Positions 11,683-23,200 of a stretch of DNA of 64,000 nucleotides are shown here, piece after piece. Within the stretch, counting starts at the first letter, position 1, and each line of letters begins with the position of its first letter. Origin of the DNA: Anomaloglossus baeobatrachus. Taxonomy: Eukaryota; Chordata; Amphibia; Anura; Aromobatidae. Below the pieces are notes generated by a model. The model worked only from the letters and a program-made list of their open reading frames with translations. It was not told the origin of the DNA and made no database searches. The translations under genes and the position numbers were made by a program. The stretch is taken from the NCBI RefSeq assembly GCF_048569485.1, contig NC_134355.1, positions 562,365,142 through 562,429,141 on the forward strand, read 5' to 3'.

Positions 11683-12482
11683 CCCTAGAACTCATACCTG
11701 GGGCCTTGCTGGCCTGCTAGGTTACTTGCTTTCTATTTTCTGCAAGATTACTTTAGTTAGAATTTTGAAACTCTAGGTATTCCTCAGGTATATAGTTGTT
11801 AGTAATTTCCAGTTGTTCATATATTTTTATGTTATAGGCATTTCGTTAAAACAACTCTTTTTTTTGGGACTTCCCCATATTCACATACCTGGGGCCTTTT
11901 AGGCCTGTACTTGGTTTACATGTGATCCTCAGTCTTTTTGTCTGTACTGTTGCTGGGGAAGACTTTGTCTTCATCTTGTCTTACTTTGTCTTTGAACTTT
12001 TGATGCCTACCATGATGGAGCGAAGCAACACGAAATGCTTGCCAAGGCAAATTACGGAAGCTATGATCCGATGTGGTATACATTTTCAGGAACATCCAGA
12101 GCCAAGAGAAAAAAAACAAAGTGTTGTTATATTTGTCCAGCAAAGAAGGAAAGGAAATCTGAGCGTTTCTGTACTACTTGTGGACAAAATGTCTGCAAGG
12201 AACATTCTTCCGAAAAAATAATATGTGAAAATTGTTGGGGTAATCAGTAATGTTGAAAAGGAAAGTTTTTGAAAAGAAATATTCCTGCACCATGTTTACT
12301 ACAAAACCGTTATAGATATATAAAGAATTATATAGAATGCATATATTGGGCATTTTAAGACGGTATAATTACTTTTTTTGTTTTATGTATTTCTATTTGA
12401 GTTAATCCATGTTATTTGCACACAGGCCTAAAAGGCCCCAGGTATGTGAAAGTATAGATTTCTATGGTTGCGCGTTCCAGGA
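11683..12482 (+). mobile_element. Internally deleted piggyBac transposon
   Basis: The target tetranucleotide TTAA lies at both ends (11679-11682 and 12483-12486). Just inside are CCCTAGAAC and, inverted, GTTCCAGG, very close to the classic piggyBac terminus. Subterminal copies of ACCTGGGGCCTT appear near 11696, near 11888 and, inverted, near 12426. At 800 bp it has lost most of the usual 2-kb transposase gene and keeps only its 3' end. Confidence 0.88.
12035..12250 (+). pseudogene. piggyBac transposase C-terminal Cys-rich domain, remnant
   Basis: The frame encodes a cross-brace zinc-binding domain typical of piggyBac C-termini: CCYICPAKK, then RFCTTCGQNVCKEH, then IICENCWG. This domain normally helps recognise the element's ends. 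The catalytic DDD domain is absent. The frame ends at a natural-looking stop, 72 codons from its first ATG, so at most a zinc-binding fragment could be made. Confidence 0.85.
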
Positions 12483-12714
12483 TTAATTTCTAATGATCCT
12501 GCACCTCTGTAAAGTAGTGTACAATCCCTTTAAACAGGTGAAACTCAACTCTTCATCCTGCAGTGACGCCGACATACTCACCGCTGCCGCTGGGTTGCGT
12601 CCTACCCACAGTTCCATGGCTGCCCATGTGCTCATCTTCCTCCCTCTTCGCCTGAAGCCTGTGCATGTGGCACAGGCTTCCTGGGGATGCACCTAGTATG
12701 TGCATGTGCGCTCA

Positions 12715-13195
12715 CCAGCCCTCCTCTTAAAGGGCCGATGCACTATTTCCAGGAAATGCCTCTCAGACTATAGCTGAGAGGCACTATGTATTTAAAGCAC
12801 TCTCCCATTAGGGGAGGTGCCTATGTAATGCTTTTAGTTATTTTCACTACCAGTCTGCTAGCTAGTTGTCAGGTCCCATTATCCCTGTGTCAGACACCTG
12901 TACCTGCCTTCCCATACCTATCTTTCCCTGCCGTGCCCACCGTACCTGTTTGTTCCAGCCTACCTGTCTACCTCAATCAGTCACCTGTACCTGCCTTTAT
13001 CCGTGTCCATGCCTGAGTCTGTCTCCTGTCCTGGGGGTCTGCTACTACAGTCGCAGTCACTGGCCTGTGAGTGGTACTTGGCATCTGCCTCACGGTAGGC
13101 GCTTAGTTAAGCCCCTGCCACTAAAGGGTATGCCCGGGTTCCCCCCTGTAACCCAGTGAGGCCACTAACCCTGCTCACTTCCCCTACACCGGCCG
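12715..13195 (+). repeat. LTR-like non-coding block
   Basis: Contains a promoter-like segment (GGCCGATGCAC, then TATTTAAAGC near 12790) followed by a C-rich stretch with CCTGTACCTGCC repeats. The same promoter-like segment occurs in reverse at about 45125-45250. Ends were not resolved, so the LTR assignment is tentative. Confidence 0.35.
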
Positions 13196-13322
13196 CAAGT
13201 ATTATATTCTTATTATAGTCCTTAGAACTTTTCACATAGGGGCCTTCTATATATTTCAGACCAATACGAGTTCTAATTCATAATGATTTATTATGGTTTT
13301 CTAATTTGTCTGTAAAAAAATA

Positions 13323-13700
13323 TCATCTATCTGTGATTTTTTGATAAGTTGTCCAGAAAAAGTCAAAAGCCAAATTGGCAACCTTTGTTAAAATAGGCTC
13401 TTTTAGTACAAATGAGTTACCCCACAGGAATTGATTTATTGGTGTGTGGTGGATGGCAGCTGGTGGGGTGTAGCAATGTGTTGCCTGCTGTATCTCTCCT
13501 ATACAATTCTGCATGTACAGAATGGCGCAAACTATTTTCTGTCAGTATGGTGTCTAAAAAATGAATGGAATCCAGTTGTACCTTGTTTGTAAACGGAAGA
13601 TTGAGATTATTCTGATTAAGATAAGAGGTAAATGCTGGTATGGATGATACATCACCCGACCATATAATGGAAGAGTTGTCTATGTACAGTATGGCCCTAC
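13323..13700 (-). pseudogene. Penelope-like RT fragment
   Basis: Read on the minus strand this gives LYIDNSSIIWSGD, then SYLNQNNLNLPFT, then HFLDTILT, and further on SIPVG. This is the same run of blocks as YIDD, HLNTNNLNI and FLDI in the element at the left edge. The catalytic YIDD reads YIDN and the frame is broken by stops, so it is an old fragment. Confidence 0.7.
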
Positions 13701-13867
13701 CAGCAGATAAGAGAAGTAAAAGAATTGTTGCAAGAGAAAATAAACTCCTATCACCAAGGTAAATAGAAATTAACCAAAGTAGGCCAGACTTTAGTACCTA
13801 TTAGTGCACCACAAATCTATGGGTAACAGTCTCCATTAGACGAGAAGTCATTGATAGTTAGAAGGTA

Positions 13868-14112
13868 ATATATGATGGCGATATACCCAAAGAGGGAAAA
13901 AATACAAAGTGTGCAAGATATTGTCCCATAAACCTCTTAAACTCAGATCTGAAGATTTTTACCAAATTATTAGCAGAACATTTAAAGATTTGGCCTCCCC
14001 AATTGGTCCATAAAGACCAGGTTGGATTTATCTGTTTTCATCAGGCAGGCGATAATACTAGACGATTGGTGGGAAAACTTGCAAAATTGGCAAAGTATCA
14101 AATACTAATTTT
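13868..14112 (+). pseudogene. Tx1/L1-type LINE reverse transcriptase fragment
   Basis: The plus strand encodes INLLNSDLKIFTKLLAEHLK, then VHKDQVGFICFHQAGDNTRR. This matches the L1-clade RT block normally written RPISLLN...KI..K.LA.RL.....LI..DQ.GF...R...DN.R. Only this short piece survives. Its right end is cut by the LTR-like repeat at 14136. Confidence 0.7.
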
Positions 14113-14135
14113 TCCCACTGTGTATATGTATAGAT

Positions 14136-15100
14136 GTGCCGCCCCGGTGATGACCGGGGTGCTCAGTTCCGGGATGGTCGTGGCTCGAGGGATCCGGACC
14201 CGGGCTCAGCAGGCACTCAAACGGAAAAAGGGGATTATTTACAGGGGAAGTGTTCGTGACACCACCTGCGGGGTGCGGTAATGAGAGTACTGCCACTGCT
14301 GCAATGAGGACTGTGACAGATGGTGGGGAGCAGCAAGGTGACAGTCCCTCCGCAGGTAGGGAAGGCCCCAGAGCTCGAGTGATGATGAAGGATGGAAGGG
14401 TAGAGTGCAGGAGCAGGTGTACTCACTGTAGTGGTTGAGGCGTTGGATAGGTGGAGATGAAACAAGACACACACCGTTCTTGAACAACTCTGTGCAGAGC
14501 TGTTGCTGCTGCTGCCTGGAGCACGTCCAGGTCCCCGGTACCACCGGTGTAACTAGTAGTCCAGAACGTGCCTCCATGCATTGTTTGTGTCTGTGTGGAT
14601 CCCTATAGCTTAAAGCTGTAAGGGCCAGTTCTTCAGTCTTGGGTGAAGTCTTGCTCCTAAGGGCTGACACTTGGGACCTCACTGGGTTGCTTTATTTGGA
14701 AAACCATGTCCCCCACGTTGTGCTGATGCCCTCAGTCTCTGAGCTTTAGGAAAGTCCCTGAAGGCCCCCTTCCTCTGCAGGTGGTTAATTGCCAGGACGT
14801 TGAATCGGCTCCTGACCTAGGGTCCCGTACCCCGTTGTGCTCAGTACCGGTCAGCTCTATTGGTCCCTCTCTGGTGCCTGCAGTCCCTCTTAGACCGCGT
14901 CTGTCGCACCCCAGGCCGACGTTCCTGAACCCGGTCACTGACTCCTCTAGTCCCGGACCACTGTCGGCGACCCAACTCTTGTCTTCCTAGCTCCCCGGGA
15001 GCTAACACTCCAGCTAATCTCATTTTGAGAGCTGTTACTCATCTCTCTTGGTCCCACCCACCCGTCTGTCTGACCCCTAGGTGGGTGGCCCTGTTCCAGC
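14136..15100 (-). repeat. Solo LTR-like repeat, reverse orientation, related to the 38.9 and 51.6 kb LTRs
   Basis: Begins TGTGCCGCCCC, the reverse complement of the ...GGGGCGGTACA end of the 51.6-kb Gypsy LTR. It carries the shared block GTGACACCACCTGCGG in inverse. TAGA occurs on both sides (14132-14135 and 15101-15104), which fits a 4-bp duplication, though the right terminus is diverged. Confidence 0.5.
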
Positions 15101-15105
15101 TAGAC

Positions 15106-15108
<3 letters not shown>

Positions 15109-15150
<42 letters not shown>
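15109..15150. repeat. (AT)n microsatellite
   Basis: About 21 AT units, directly next to the left end of a Tc1 element. Confidence 0.95.
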
Positions 15151-15151
<1 letters not shown>

Positions 15152-15154
<3 letters not shown>

Positions 15155-16069
15155 TAGACCAAAGGTTTGGACACACCTTCTCTTCTCTAGAACAACTATT
15201 AAGAGGAGACTTTGTGCAGCAGGCCTTCTTCATGGTAAAATAGCTGCTAGGAAACCACTGCTAAGGACAGGCAACAAGCAGAGGAGACTTGTTTGGGCTA
15301 AAGAACACAAGGAATGGACATTAGACCAGTGGAAATCTGTGCTTTGGTTTGATGAGTCCAAATTTGAGATCTTTGGATCCAACCACCGTGTCTTTGTAGA
15401 AAAGGTGAACGGATGGACTCTACATGCCTGGTTCCCACCGTGAAGCATGGAGGAGGCGGTGTGGTGCTTTGCTGGCGACACTGTTGGGGATTTATTCAAA
15501 ATTGAAGGCATACTGAACAAGCATGCCTACCACAGCATCTTGCAGCGGCATGCTATTCCATCCAGTTTGCGTTTAGTTGGACCATAATTTATTTTTCAAC
15601 AGGACAATGACCCCAAACACACCTCCAGGCTGTGTAAGACCTATTTGACTAAGAAGGAGAGTGATGGGGTGCTACGCCAGATGACCTGGCCTCCACAGTC
15701 ACCAGACCTGAACCCAATTGAGATGGTTTGGGGTGAGCTGGACCGCAGAGTCAAGGCAAAAGGGCCAACAAGTGCTAAGCATCTCTGGGAACTCCTTCAA
15801 AACTGTTGGAAAACCATTTCCGGTGACTACCTCTTGAAGCTCATCAAGAGAATGCCAAGAGTGTGCAAAGCAGTAATCAAAGCAAAAGGTGGCTACTTTG
15901 AAGAACCTAGAATAGAAGACATATTATCAGCTGTTTCACACTTTTTTAAGTATTTCATTCCACATGTTTTAATTCATAGTTTTGATGCCTTCAATGTGAA
16001 TCTCCAAGAGTCATGAAAATAAAGAAAACTCTTTGAATGAAGAGGTGTGTCCAAACGTTTGGTCTGTAC
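15152..16069 (+). mobile_element. Tc1-like transposon, internally deleted (about 0.9 kb)
   Basis: Ends carry inverted repeats (left CAGTAGACCAAAGGTTTGG; right CCAAACGTTTGGTCTGTACT) in TA-rich flanks. The length is about half that of a full Tc1. The transposase N-terminus with its DNA-binding helices is missing, while the catalytic region and C-terminus remain in pieces. Confidence 0.88.
15187..16016 (+). pseudogene. Tc1 transposase remnant, frameshifted
   Basis: Pieces in two frames give TIKRRLCAAGLLHG, then VLWFDESKFEIFG (first catalytic D). Then, from about 15600, come a QQDNDPKHT-like block and TWPPQSPDLNPIEMVWGEL (catalytic E), ending YFEEPRIEDIL. The frame is lost between about 15443 and 15600. 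The family matches the 3' fragment at 5840-6190. Confidence 0.85.
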
Positions 16070-16123
<54 letters not shown>

Positions 16124-16203
16124 AATATTATTATTGTAATTCATGCATAAATAGTTGTTTGTTTTTTTTTTATTGGATGATTCAGAATGATATGGGGGTA
16201 TAG

Positions 16204-16240
<37 letters not shown>
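16070..16240. repeat. Two TA microsatellites
   Basis: TA tracts lie at about 16070-16118 and 16203-16240, separated by AT-rich sequence. Confidence 0.9.
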
Positions 16241-16244
<4 letters not shown>

Positions 16245-16248
<4 letters not shown>

Positions 16249-16765
16249 TTTTTTCTCATTTCATTATGTTGTGACCATTGTTTGCCATGTGTATATGATG
16301 AACAAATATCTACTTGAAATGTTTTAATTATATTTTTTCCAAATACCTGAACAATAAAAGGTATTTTTTATTAACTATATTTGTGGTATTGGGCATTTTT
16401 ATTTTTTGTAGGTAATATGTTGTATATATTATAATCAGAAAGGACCACACCTATAAAAGCTGTATACTAAAGACAGGACATTGGGTTCACTTGCCCATAG
16501 GGACGATGCGCTCTCAGGATTTCATGCCAGATATGCCATTGTTAGAGAGTGACAGGGGAATTTAAGGGGATAATAGCAGCGATTGGAGCCTATCTTTCAT
16601 CACTACTGTTCAGGGGCGTAAATAAAAATCATAGGGTCCAATAGTAGAAGCTTGAATTGCCTACCTGCCTACAAAAAAAACAAAATAATAATATTCTGCG
16701 GAGTCACAGAAGAGCATACCTCATAACTTTAAATAAGTTACAAAATATTTTCGTCCTATTGAAGC
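16245..16765. other. AT-rich stretch, no gene seen
   Basis: Contains an AATAAAAGGTATTT tail-like sequence near 16350 that might be the 3' end of an old LINE. No coding homology is visible. Confidence 0.3.
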
Positions 16766-16769
16766 TCCT

Positions 16770-17180
16770 TGGTGATCCCACATAGTAAGATACTCCTTTC
16801 ATGGCACCCATAAAGTATCATGTCAACAAAAATGCCCCCAAGCATAGTAAAATACTCCCACAATGAAGTCCTACACACGCACAGTTTGATTGATGACCAT
16901 ATATTATGCCGCACCCCACAAAGTATGGTGACCCCAACATAGTATGATGGCCCACCACAGTATGATGACACAACCGTCTATAAGGTATATTGCCCCACCA
17001 TAGAGTATAACGGTCGTCCATACACTATAATGGTCCTTTTAAATCATACCCCTCCACACAGAATGATGGCACCTCCCCATAGCCCTCAAAACAGTATAAT
17101 GGCCCCCATATATCCCTGAAAACTGTATAATGGGATCCATATAACCATCCATACAGTATAATGGCCACCATTGATTAAAA
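16770..17180. repeat. Degenerate minisatellite (about 30-bp unit)
   Basis: The phrase CACAGTATAATGGCCCC or close variants recurs roughly every 30 bp across the stretch (e.g. near 16940, 17050, 17090 and 17155). Copies have diverged strongly. Confidence 0.55.
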
Positions 17181-17352
17181 ATGTGAGGCCTACAGCTCTG
17201 CACTGCTTGACAGAGCGATGTAGTAATGCCATTGAGCCCACTGCGCTAAGATATCAGAGCGCAGATGTGCAGGAAGATTGATGAAGGAGGGGGAAACGGA
17301 CAGCACCCTCTGCCATCATTGCTTTCAAATGTATCGGCATCCATGATGCCTA

Positions 17353-18075
17353 TGTAACGGGGTGCCGGGGGTGCCTCGGGGGGTGTAGTCGTGGCCCCTT
17401 TGGGCGACAGGCTAACCCCCGGCCCTGCCGTCACTATTGGGACAGGGGAATGTTTGGTGGGGCAGAGTGTAGATGAAGGAAGCACGCTGACAGTCTCAGG
17501 AAAATTCCGCAGGCAGGCATCAGTTGAACTAAAAGGCATTTTATTACACGTATCTTCACAACAGGCGCAATGCAGAAATCTTGTATCAACAAATCACAAT
17601 TCCTGCCGGGGACACTGTTCCTGTCTTCTCTTTTCAGGGGCCTTGCCTGGCTACTCTAGTTTTCTTCACCTAGGCTCACACTCCGGTTACTGCAGAATTG
17701 ACCCACACACTTCTGCTTTGCCGGCTAAGCCTCTTCGGGCCCCACCTGTGTACTGCTGGTTCCCGATCCGGACACGTTCCTTTTCCTTTCTTTTGCCATC
17801 TGCCACCATAGCTCCCACACTCTGCCCCCGTTGCTCCTTCTCCCCCGTCCCAGCAGAAACTGACTCACTAACCTCTCACCCTCCCCCCCTAAGCTGCCGG
17901 CTCCTCCTCTCTCCTGCACTGTTCCTATGGGGACAGCCGTCCCACCCGGACACTAGGGGGGGAAAACCCATTAATACAGTAAAAACACAATTAACATTTT
18001 TTAACGACCCCAGCGTGGGGTGTCTTCAGGGGGGGAAACTGCACTTCCGTGTAAGGGGTCCGTCCACCCCTTACA
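17353..18075 (-). repeat. Solo LTR (723 bp) with 4-bp target duplication
   Basis: Ends TGTAACGGGGTG and CACCCCTTACA are short inverted repeats with TG...CA. CCTA lies on both flanks (17349-17352 and 18076-18079). An inverse poly(A)-type signal (TTTTATTACAC near 17540) suggests minus orientation. There is no internal region. An open frame of about 260 codons across it has no recognisable domain and looks accidental. Confidence 0.82.
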
Positions 18076-18079
18076 CCTA

Positions 18080-18740
18080 TACAGTTGAAAGTTTAAAGCC
18101 GGGGAGGACTCATCAGCATTGGCACTGGGCTTCCACGACTCACAGGCCCCATTGCGGTGTCGGGGTCTGCCGCTATTAGCGGAATGCCACTGCCGCTATT
18201 ACAGACAGATGCCATCTGTATAACACAGCCAGCATCTGTCTGGTTTTGTGTGGGCTCAGCTCCTGAGCCCTCCGCATATACCTGAACCCAACATCTGCTG
18301 TACATGTCTGGCAGATGTTAGTAATGGGTTATGGATATGAAATCTGAACAATTGCAAACCAGTCTGGGTATTGTGTGAGGGGGAAGTTTCCACCAGAAGC
18401 TATAGACTATTTTTATAAATAGAAGTTGCAAAATGCCATTTTGTACCCTAAATGACAGTGACTGATGACAAAATGCATCATAGGAGAAAGCCTTTTTACC
18501 ATAGTAGTTTAAGATTCCAAAGAGCTGCATGCTGCCACCTAGTGGCTGTATTATATATCAGCATGCTGGCTATAGCAAGGGAAAAATATGCCTGCGTAAT
18601 ATTATACGGACTATGTCATTGACGCCAGGTTTTTGTCACAGAGCTAAACATCACAATCCTCATAAAATAATCCCATGATCCATATGTGAGTGCCTTGGGA
18701 GACTAAACGGGTATAAAAACACCATGGATTAAGGATTTGA
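18080..18740. other. No gene seen
   Basis: Unassigned sequence between the solo LTR and an inverted LINE/SINE-like tail, with no long frame and no recognisable repeat ends. Confidence 0.4.
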
Positions 18741-18754
18741 TGGTGAAAGTGGAG

Positions 18755-19195
18755 ATACATAGTATTATTATTATTATTATTTTTTATTATTATAGCGCCA
18801 TCAATTCCACGGCGCTTTACATGTGAAAGGGGTATACATAATAGGGACAAGTACAATAATTATAGACAATACAAGACACAAACAGGTACAGGAGGAGAGT
18901 GGACCCTGCCCACGAGGGCTCAGTCTACAAGGGATAGCTGAGGATACAGTAGGTGAGGGTAGAGCTGATAGTGCGGTGCTATATCAGACTGAGGGTTACA
19001 GCAGGTTGTAGGCTTGTCGGAAGAGGTGGGTCTTCAGGTTCCTTTTGAAGCTTGCCAAGGTAGGCGAGAGTCTGATGTGTTGTGGCAGAGCATTCCAGAG
19101 TATGGGGGAGGCACGGGAGAAATCTTGGATGCGATGGTGGGAAAAGGAGATGAGAGAGGAACAGATAAGGAGATCTTGTGAGGATGTAATGAGAC
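18755..19195 (-). mobile_element. LINE/SINE-like 3' end, reverse orientation
   Basis: Read in reverse it ends with GTAAAGCGCCGTGG, GGCGCTATAA and a (TAA)n tail. This resembles the 3' end shared by L2-like LINEs and the SINEs that use them. The rest is non-coding and meets the Tc1 remnant at about 19195. Confidence 0.45.
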
Positions 19196-19196
19196 G

Positions 19197-19742
19197 ATTA
19201 TATACCCAAGGTCTGAAAGAAGCAGTGGAAAAAGGGCTAACGGATCAAGAAATTGAAGGAACTATTAAGTTCGGTGGAGGAAGCCTAATGATATAGGGTG
19301 TTTCACAGCCAAAGGTTTTGAATACTTGACCAGGATCGATGATGGTTTCAATGCTGAGCTATATGTGAGTATCCTTCAAGATGAGTTACTTCATACACTC
19401 GTATACTTTGGGTATGAAAAGGACGTCATAGCGTTCCAGAAGGACAAGGACCAGAAGCATATGTCAAAATTAGCAAAGAAATGGTTCAATGACAATGAAG
19501 TAGAGGTGCTGGATTGGCCCCCACAGGCAGCCTCACCCCAATCGAACACTTGTGGGTAGACTTGAATAAAAAGCTGTATACATACCCAAGTGAGTCAACC
19601 AGTATACACCAACATTATGAATGTGTACAAGAGACCTGGGATCAGATTTAGTTTTGGTCAAGACATTCTTGAATCCGATTGAGAACATGCCCAGAAGGAT
19701 TCAGGCAGTGTTAAAAGCCAAAGGTGAATTAACAAAATAATG
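19197..19742 (+). pseudogene. Tc1 transposase remnant
   Basis: Readable blocks are EGTIKFGGGSLMI, KGFEYLTRIDDGFNAELYV, a decayed second catalytic block (FQKDKDQKHMSKLAKKWF in place of QQDNDPKHTS), LDWPPQAASPQ, and near 19680 the C-terminal helix (MPRRIQAVLKAKG). Several stops and frame changes are present, so it is long dead. Confidence 0.8.
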
Positions 19743-19975
19743 AAAATTACAATTTAGATCTTTAGAAGGAAAACAGTAACAATGCAGTGACATGACAAGA
19801 ATCTGCATGACTATCATATTCTGTATAGTTGCAAATAAAACTTATGTATGAGATAGCCAAGGTGATTGTCTACAAAATGAAGGTCGTGTCATGTTCGAAT
19901 GTGTAGTGGATGGTGAAATATGGAGCCTAAAAGTCAAAACTTCAAAACATTGTAAGGCTATGTGCGCATGTGTGC

Positions 19976-20279
19976 TGTGAGGTAGCACGGTCGGCTGCGC
20001 AGCAGAAGACACGGGATCCAGGCATTAAGGTTCACAGCACACGGTTTAATGTCCAAACAAGAATCCACACCAATATACATGTGCCTCTCCAGCAGAGAGC
20101 TCAGGGAGTTCTGTTCACTCCCTCACACCCGGCACTCGTTCCTGTTTCCATTTAACCCTTCCTTCAGCCTGTTGGGAAAGAGGATTAACCCTAGAGTGGA
20201 TTTACTTTCTATCATGGAGTGAGCGCAACCGGGGCGAGACATACCGGCCGTCATAGATAACCCCGGTCACAGTCTCACA
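19976..20279 (-). repeat. 3' LTR of the Gmr1-type Gypsy
   Basis: 304 bp, TGTGAGGTAGCAC...GTCTCACA on the plus strand. It differs from the other LTR at about three positions. A purine tract (read as CCCCCCTCCTC on the plus strand) adjoins at 20281. Confidence 0.93.
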
Positions 20280-23200
20280 TACCCCCCTCCTCAGTTCAAG
20301 CGTGCGGGGTTGAACTCCCGCCATCAAACACGGGCCGCGGGACAAGGCATCGGCGTTGCCCTGCAACCTACCGGCCCGGTGTTCAACCATAAACCGGAAG
20401 TTCTGCAGAGAAAGGAACCACCGGGTAACCCGGGCATTCCGTTCCTTGGCGGACCTCATCCAGACCAGTGGAGAGTGATCCGTCACCAAGCGAAACTGCC
20501 GTCCCAGCAGGTAATAGCGTAGGGACTCCAAGGCCCACTTGATCGCCAGGCACTCCTTCTCCACTACGCTACAATTCCGCTCGGGAGGGGTGAGCTTCCT
20601 ACTCAAGAAGGTGACGGGGTGTTCCTCCCCCTGAACCACCTGAGACAGCACTGCCCCCAGGCCGACCTCAGAGGCGTCAGTCTGTACTATGAACTCCTTC
20701 CGGAAATCAGGGTTGACCAGAACGGGCTGTCCGCACAGGACCCCCTTCAGGGCCCGGAAGGAGTCCTCGGCCTGCGGAGTCCAGCGCACCATGACGGACT
20801 TCTTGCCTTTGAGAAGGTCCGTCAAGGGGGCTGATAGTCCCGCAAAATCCTTTACAAACCTCCTGTAGTATCCCACGATACCCAGGAAGGCCCTAACCTG
20901 CTTCGTGGTCAGGGGTCTAGGCCACTTCTGGATCGCCTCAACCTTGTTAATTTGGGGCTTAATCACTCCTTGGCCTATCACGTAGCCCAAGTAGCGGGCT
21001 TCCGTGAGTCCCAACGCACATTTCTTGGGATTGGCTGTCAATCCGGCTTTTCAAAGCGCGTCCACCACCGCTTGTACCTGTTCCAAGTGGGTCTGCCAAT
21101 CGGAGCTGTAAATAATGATGTCATCAAGGTACGCTGATGCATACGCCTGGTGGGGTTCCAGCACCAAGTCCATCAACCTCTGGAACTTGGCTGGAGCGCC
21201 ATGTAACCCAAAAGGCAAGACAACATAGTGAAAGAGACCCTCCGGCGTAACAAAAGCGGTTTTCTCCTTGGCTGACTCCGTCAGTGGCACCTGCCAGTAC
21301 CCCTTGGTCAGGTCGAGCGTGGTAAAATACCGCGCCTGTCCCAGCCTATCAATCAGCTCATCCACCCGGGGCATGGGGTAGAGATCGAACTTGGATATTT
21401 CGTTCAATCTCCTAAAGTCATTGCAGAACCTTAAGGAGCCATCGGGTTTTGGTATTAGGACGATCGGACTAGCCCATTCACTCCGGGATTTTTCGATGAC
21501 CCCCAGGCGTAACATTGTCTTTACTTCCTCCGATATGGCTTGTCGTCGAGCCTCCGGTACCCGGTATGACTTCAGGCGTACCTTCAGGTGGGGCTCGGTG
21601 ACAATATCATGTCGTATCAGACTGGTCCTACCGGGCAGCTCGGAGAAGACATCGGGGTTCTGCTGAACCAACCGTCTGGCCTCTCGCCTCTGAGTCTTGG
21701 TGAGGGCTTCTCCAATCCTTACTTCCGGTTCGTCCTCTCCGGAGGTCGCTGGAGCCGGAGGTGAACGACCCGAAGAGGAGGGAGATGGGGAAAAAACAGC
21801 CATCAGGCTTTCCCGTTCCTGCCAGGGTTTTAATAGGTTGACATAGTATATTTGTTCAGGTTTCCGCCTACCGGGCTGCAATACTTTATAGTTAACCACC
21901 CCGACTCTTTCCTTTATCTCGTAGGGGCCTTGCCACTGAGCCAGGAATTTACTCTCCGCCGTGGGGATTAATACCAACACCCGATCCCCGGGTTTAAAGG
22001 TCCGCACGGTGGCTTGTCTATTGTAGCGGCCGCTTTGCGCGGCCTGAGCCTCCTGTAAATGCTCCTTCACAATTGGCATGACCGCGCTTATGCGGTTCTG
22101 CATTCCTAAAATGTGTTCAATCACACTTTTATGGGGGGTGGGCTCTTGCTCCCATGTTTCCTTTGCCAGGTCCAACAATCCCCGGGGATGTCGCCCGTAT
22201 AACAACTCAAAAGGCGAAAACCCCGTGGATGCCTGTGGCACCTCACGGATGGCAAACATCAAATAGGGAAGCATCATATCCCAGTCTTTCCCGTCTTTTG
22301 AAATCACCCTTTTTAGCATGGTTTTCAGGGTTTTATTGAAACGCTCGACTAAACCGTCCGTTTGAGGATGATACCCAGACGTACGCAACTGCTTGATCTG
22401 GAGTAGCCGGCATAGCTCTTTGGTCACTTTAGACATGAATGGGGTCCCCTGATCCGTAAGGATCTCCTTGGGCAACCCCACCCGGCAGAACACAGCAAAC
22501 AACTCCCGAGCTATAAGCTTTGCTGCAGTATGTCTGAGAGGTATCGCCTCGGGATACCGGGTGGCATAGTCAACGATCACTAGGATGTGTTGGTGCCCTC
22601 GAGCGGACTTTACGAGGGGCCCCACCAGATCCATCCCTATCCGTTCAAAAGGGACTTCTATAATGGGTAACGGTACCAACGGACTGCTAAAATGGGTCAG
22701 GGGTGCGGTAAGCTGACACTCCGGGCAGGGTTCGCAGAACCGTTTTACCTCCCCAAAGACTCCGGGCCAATAGAACCTTTGCAATATTCGCTCCTGCGTT
22801 TTCTTGACCCCTAGGTGGCCACTCATCAGGTGTTTATGAGCCAAGTCGAGGACCCGCCGACGATGCGGCTGGGGCACCACCAACGGCTCTACCCCCACGC
22901 CCCGTATTTCATCTACCCGGTAGAGTAAATCCTGCTTAAGAGCGAAATGGGGGTACCTTACCTGGGCACCAGGCAGCTGTGCCACCCCGTCAATTACTGT
23001 CACCCGACTCCGGGCACGTATTAATGTAGGGTCCTGGAGTTGGGCAGTCCCAAACGTATCCGGGGACGCCTCCAACTCCGGGATGGGTTCGACCGTCTCA
23101 GCCTCTCCTGCCAATACCTCTAGGGGCGACCTATCGGGTTCACATTCTGTCCCTATCATGGGGACCCCTACGGCAGGTGTCCCGGATTCAGGATTGTAGG

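Noticed and set aside
17391-18179. 262-codon open frame
   Set aside because: It lies across a solo LTR, runs past the LTR's right end, is antisense to the LTR's likely direction and has no domain.
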